This document shows positions 61,321-64,000 of a stretch of 64,000 nt of DNA, in pieces. Positions within the stretch are counted from its first letter, which is position 1, and every line of letters begins with the position of its first letter. The stretch covers positions 1 through 64,000 of the forward strand of contig NZ_JAEFDB010000002.1 of the NCBI RefSeq assembly GCF_016126015.1, written 5' to 3'. This DNA is from Capnocytophaga periodontitidis (GTDB taxonomy: Bacteria > Bacteroidota > Bacteroidia > Flavobacteriales > Flavobacteriaceae). The translations under genes were made by a program, and so were the position numbers. The notes beneath the pieces are model-generated. The model ran no database searches, had not been told where the DNA came from, and worked only from the letters and a program-made list of their open reading frames with translations.

Positions 61321-61665
61321 ATGCCAAGATCAGTAAATGCTGTAGCTCGTAGAGCTCGTAGAAAAAAAATAATGAAGCAAGCCAAAGGTTTCTTTGGCCG
61401 CAGAAAAAACGTTTGGACGGTAGCCAAAAACGCTGTTGAGAAAGCAATGCAGTACGCTTACCGCGACCGCCGTAACAAGAAGAGAACCTTCCGCGCTTTG
61501 TGGATTGTGCGTATCAATGCAGGGGCTCGCTTGCACGGATTGTCTTACTCTCAATTTATGGGTAAACTTAAAGCAGCTGATATCCAGCTCAACCGTAAAG
61601 TTCTTGCCGATTTGGCAATGAACCACCCCGAAGCGTTCAAAGCTATTGTAGAAAAAGTAAAATAA
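61321..61665 (+). CDS. rplT: 50S ribosomal protein L20
   Basis: This 114-residue protein has the L20 signature: [73 protein letters not shown] and [17 protein letters not shown]. It binds 23S rRNA early in 50S assembly and usually represses its own operon. A strong terminator follows. Confidence 0.97.
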   Translation: MPRSVNAVARRARRKKIMKQAKGFFGRRKNVWTVAKNAVEKAMQYAYRDRRNKKRTFRALWIVRINAGARLHGLSYSQFMGKLKAADIQLNRKVLADLAMNHPEAFKAIVEKVK

Positions 61666-61693
61666 ACGTTTAACTAACGATATAATTCCGTAT

Positions 61694-61732
61694 AAAAATA
61701 GGCTGCCTCATAAAAAGACAGCCTATTTTTTT
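61694..61732 (+). terminator. rho-independent terminator after rplT
   Basis: AAAAATAGGCTG pairs with CAGCCTATTTTT around a 13-nt loop, followed by a T tract, 29 bp after the rplT stop. Confidence 0.88.
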
Positions 61733-61763
61733 CGTCATTCGTAACTCGTTATTCGTAATTTTT
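61732..61763. repeat. CATTCGTAACTCGTTATTCG filler repeat
   Basis: Words TCATTCG, TAACTCG, TTATTCG, TAATT repeat with a 7-bp step directly upstream of the promoter at 61767. This is the complement of the ACGAATG family. Confidence 0.65.
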
Positions 61764-61766
61764 TAT

Positions 61767-61774
61767 TACCTTTG
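61767..61774 (+). promoter_or_regulatory. promoter -7 element, TACCTTTG
   Basis: This is a plus-strand consensus -7 element 37 bp before the ART-like gene's ATG. It supports the start at 61811 over an upstream TTG that would lie inside the promoter. Confidence 0.6.
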
Positions 61775-61810
61775 CCCCATCAATTAAAAACATTACCACT
61801 TTATAAAATT

Positions 61811-62377
61811 ATGGAAGATATTTGTATGATAGGTCACCACGGTACAAATTTTGAAAATTGTAATGAAATACTAAATTCTAACTATCAAATTTCAAAAGGA
61901 GATGAACATTGGTTAGGTGATGGCGTTTACTTTTTTGTCAAAGGAGTTTCTTCAAAAACAATAGATTTAGCAGAAAAATGGGCTATAGCAGCTTCTTGGG
62001 ATAAAGATAATAAAACAAATAAATACACCAAATATGTAGTGCTAGAATCTGAAATAAAGGTTCAGAGAGAACGCTTTTTAGATCTCACAACAGAAGAAGG
62101 AACAAGTATATTACTCTATTTTTTAGATAAATATTTTGGAAAACTAAAAGAATTAGGTAAAGGATTGAATTTTTACGATGGATTGCTGATTAATCTAATG
62201 AGAGGCGAAAGAGTTTTTGACATTGATGTTGTCAAAGGAAATTTCTATATTAAATTTGAAAAAGAAAGAAAATATAGGGTTAATTTAAGAACTTGCAACT
62301 GTACTATATGTGCTGTTTACAACCCTCATAAAAATATCAAATCAACAAAAGTAATAAATAAAGGAGTTATCAAATGA
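61811..62377 (+). CDS. PARP/ADP-ribosyltransferase-like protein, candidate toxin
   Basis: This 188-residue protein has a motif order like the PARP/ART fold: His10-Gly-Thr in IGHHGTNFENCNEIL, a short gap, then EHWLGDGVYFF with Gly36-x-Gly-x-Tyr40-Phe, then SSKTIDLAEKWAIAAS, and strands with Glu79 and Glu81 (YVVLESEI). PARPs show HG[ST]...I(L)..G(F)...G.GVYF in the same order. The C-terminus has a CNCTIC cluster. The downstream 65-residue gene overlaps by 4 bp, as in toxin-antitoxin pairs. Phage-type relatives with HWLGDG-YF are mostly uncharacterised. The toxin role is inference. Confidence 0.55.
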   Translation: MEDICMIGHHGTNFENCNEILNSNYQISKGDEHWLGDGVYFFVKGVSSKTIDLAEKWAIAASWDKDNKTNKYTKYVVLESEIKVQRERFLDLTTEEGTSILLYFLDKYFGKLKELGKGLNFYDGLLINLMRGERVFDIDVVKGNFYIKFEKERKYRVNLRTCNCTICAVYNPHKNIKSTKVINKGVIK

Positions 62378-62571
62378 AACTATCAGATGTAAAAGAAAAA
62401 ATAGATGATTTTTTCGATCGTACTACCCCACAAGAGTTGTACGATTTGTCTCTCCGTTATGGATTTCAAGAAATTGAAGACAAAGATGAAGAAACAATGC
62501 ATAATTCTGAAACTTTCTCTTTTTATAGTGAAGATAAAGAGAAAGAAAAGGATGTTTTAGTCATCGCTTAA
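62374..62571 (+). CDS. small acidic partner of the ART-like protein, candidate antitoxin
   Basis: This 65-residue, strongly acidic protein (KLSDVKEKIDDFFDRTTPQELYDLSLRYGFQEIEDKDEE) has a helical N-terminus and a low-complexity acidic tail. The ATG overlaps the stop of the ART-like gene (ATGA). Size, charge and coupling fit an antitoxin or immunity protein, but no family is recognised. Confidence 0.6.
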   Translation: MKLSDVKEKIDDFFDRTTPQELYDLSLRYGFQEIEDKDEETMHNSETFSFYSEDKEKEKDVLVIA

Positions 62572-62598
62572 ATTTAAAAAATTAAAAACACTCATAAA

Positions 62599-63111
62599 AT
62601 GAAAAAACTTTTCTTATCTCTCTTCCTTATCGGAAGTCTAATGCTTACCTCTTGTTCTGGCAACTCCCCTAAAACCGTTGCCGAGAAATTTATGACAGCT
62701 GTAAACGCTAACAATTTTGATGAAGCTGGCAAATATTGCGATGCTCAAACCTCTCAATTGCTCAAATCATTCAGCGAGTTTATGAAATCTGTGCCTTCAT
62801 CCGATGCTAAAAACGAACAATTGTTCAAAGGTTTTAAAATTACCAAAGTTGAAGAAAACGGCGATACAGCTAAAGTATTCTACACTACCGAAGATAGCAA
62901 CGGCAAAGAAAACGCCCTCGACCTCAAAAAAGTAGACGGCAAATGGATTGTTTCTATGAACAAAGAAAATAAAGAAAACGGCGGTGGCACTCACGACCAC
63001 GGCGATGGTCACGACCACAATATGCCAGAAATGCAGCCTAATATCGACCCCGATGCCCCCGATATGCCTGCTGATGTAGAAACACAAACCACTACCCCTA
63101 CTAACAAGTAA
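62599..63111 (+). CDS. DUF4878-like lipoprotein with a His-rich tail
   Basis: This is a 170-residue lipoprotein (lipobox LTSC, Cys19). Residues 24-115 form a DUF4878/NTF2-like domain (PKTVAEKFMTAVNANNFDEAGKYC ... VDGKWIVSMNKEN). The tail then has HDHGDGHDHNMPEMQPN, a metal-binding-like His/Asp/Met cluster, and ends in a Thr-rich stretch. It should be anchored in the envelope. The His cluster may bind zinc, copper or nickel; this is unproven. Confidence 0.8.
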   Translation: MKKLFLSLFLIGSLMLTSCSGNSPKTVAEKFMTAVNANNFDEAGKYCDAQTSQLLKSFSEFMKSVPSSDAKNEQLFKGFKITKVEENGDTAKVFYTTEDSNGKENALDLKKVDGKWIVSMNKENKENGGGTHDHGDGHDHNMPEMQPNIDPDAPDMPADVETQTTTPTNK

Positions 63112-63133
63112 GATTACAACACTTTTAAACTAC

Positions 63134-63200
63134 AACTTTGCCAAAGTTCCCTGCCCCTACGGCTCGCATTGCCCGTGCGGCTCACACCTTTGGCAAAGTT
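63134..63200. repeat. 67-bp element with perfect 13-bp terminal inverted repeats
   Basis: AACTTTGCCAAAG (63134-63146) and CTTTGGCAAAGTT (63188-63200) are exact inverse complements. Inside are two related cores, GCCCCTACGGCTCGCA and GCCCGTGCGGCTCACAC. The same arrangement in the opposite direction lies at 21866-21953. Confidence 0.85.
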
Positions 63201-63224
63201 CTTTTTATCCCTAACCTTCTGACA

Positions 63225-63893
63225 ATGAAAAAACTTCTCTTTTTTCTCGCAGCCTTCCTGCTCCTCACCTATGCTGCTTTTCGCATTTTTTTCTATATCG
63301 ACCATCGAAGTGAAGAAAAACAAGTTGCCGAGAACGAGCATTCCCTTCGTCTTACCCCTTCCCAACTCGATTCTCTACAAGAGGGCGATATCATTCTTAG
63401 GCGTGGTTATGGTATATTTAGCGATCTGATTGCTAAACGTCTTAACGACGGTCGTTTTGATGTTACTCACTGTGGTATTCTCTGCCGCAAAAATGGCAAT
63501 TGGTGGGTAATTCACTCCCTCTCTTCCGATGTAAGCAACATCGATGGTATGCAACAACAGCCCTTAAACGCTTTTCTTAAATACTCTATGCCCCAGAAAA
63601 TCTTGATCGTGCGCCCCTTACACAGCACCCCCGAGCAAGGTCGCGCTGTAGTACAACGCGCCGAGCACTACCTGAAAGCTCAAATCCCTTTCGACCATTT
63701 AGGCACTATCGACGAGCCTTCTCAACTTTATTGCACCGAACTCATCTACCAAATTTTAGACAACGACCTTCATTTCGTCGCTTTCCCTACCGATAAAACC
63801 CAACGCCAACAACTTTTCACCACTATGACGACTCTTTACAACCCTAAATACTTCGAGATTATCATCAATACATATCCAAATAAAAAGCAATAA
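63225..63893 (+). CDS. YiiX/YebB-like permuted papain-fold cysteine hydrolase
   Basis: This is a 222-residue protein with an N-terminal membrane helix or signal anchor (MKKLLFFLAAFLLLTYAAFRIFFY). The domain shows LQEGDIILRRGYGIFSDLIAKRL, the His in FDVTHCGILC and the Cys in LYCTELIYQIL, which is the permuted NlpC/P60 (YiiX/YebB, DUF830) order with His before Cys. Such enzymes act on peptidoglycan peptides or lipids. ATG 63225 is the start; codons further up lie in the inverted-repeat element. Confidence 0.85.
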   Translation: MKKLLFFLAAFLLLTYAAFRIFFYIDHRSEEKQVAENEHSLRLTPSQLDSLQEGDIILRRGYGIFSDLIAKRLNDGRFDVTHCGILCRKNGNWWVIHSLSSDVSNIDGMQQQPLNAFLKYSMPQKILIVRPLHSTPEQGRAVVQRAEHYLKAQIPFDHLGTIDEPSQLYCTELIYQILDNDLHFVAFPTDKTQRQQLFTTMTTLYNPKYFEIIINTYPNKKQ

Positions 63894-64000
63894 ATCTTAT
63901 AGAAAAATACTAAATTCTCGCTTTTAGTAGAAAAATCTGCCTTTTCTATATTTTGTATAATTTTCTAATTCTCAAATTTGCTAATTTGCTAATTATTTTC
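63894..64000. other. AT-rich end of window
   Basis: No gene is seen. AAATTTGCTAATTTGCTAATT filler words (63972-63998) of the AATTAGC family close the window. Confidence 0.6.

Noticed and set aside
63138-63224. A longer N-terminus for the YiiX-like protein
   Set aside because: Those codons lie inside the inverted-repeat element, and the signal-anchor start is at ATG 63225.

Overview
The window reads as a chromosomal segment of an AT-rich member of the Bacteroidota, class Flavobacteriia; Capnocytophaga or a close relative is my best guess (inference, not proven). The reasons are Bacteroidota-type promoters (TTTG, about 19 nt, TAnnTTTG) before many genes with little sign of Shine-Dalgarno sites, families typical of the group (DUF4837, DUF4301, GH92, a plug-variant TonB receptor, an L-rhamnose operon), mevalonate-pathway isoprenoid synthesis (mvaD), and DnaG and AccD proteins that lack the usual zinc ligands.

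Layout. 1-5.5 kb: a very AT-rich minus-strand array of small lipoproteins and secreted proteins, with a probable VgrG-like remnant between two of them; this looks like the immunity or cargo side of a type VI secretion module. 5.6-19.7 kb: housekeeping genes (mutY, ybjQ, tatA, DUF4837, dnaG, a CLC antiporter, mvaD, accD) with three toxin-antitoxin pairs, an ankyrin protein and a RhuM pair between them. 19.9-31.5 kb: tRNA-Leu, a thiamine-binding/PnuC/NadR-like cluster, atpC and atpD, radC, nadE, purD and two CarboxypepD_reg-like secreted proteins. 31.7-40.2 kb: DUF4301, a GH92 mannosidase, hemL, a PfkB kinase and secreted proteins.

40.2-58.3 kb is the most coherent system: an L-rhamnoside utilisation operon. 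In transcription order it holds a TonB-dependent receptor, a small secreted protein, a GH106 remnant, GH3, an esterase, an SDR fused to a zinc ribbon, GH78, RhaT, RhaA, an FGGY kinase and a tandem class II aldolase. A divergently transcribed regulator with a degenerate Nudix domain lies at its head. The divergent intergenic region holds two 19-bp palindromes, TTACGTA-N5-TACGYAA, one over the expected -33 element of the receptor promoter. The GH106 gene has lost its N-terminal half by an apparent deletion that joined it out of frame to the small secreted protein.

58.3-64 kb: thrS-infC-rpmI-rplT (infC apparently with a non-AUG start and a GC-rich inverted-repeat element between infC and rpmI), a possible PARP/ADP-ribosyltransferase-like toxin with a 4-nt-overlapping small partner, a His-rich DUF4878-like lipoprotein, and a YiiX-like cysteine hydrolase.

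Across the whole window many gene boundaries carry short degenerate word repeats of 7-14 nt (AATTAAC, TAGGTAACAG, ACGAATG, AATTAGC, TAAGAGG). In several genes these words supply the C-terminal codons and the stop, and in one a start codon. A separate small element with perfect 13-bp terminal inverted repeats occurs beside atpC and at 63.1 kb.
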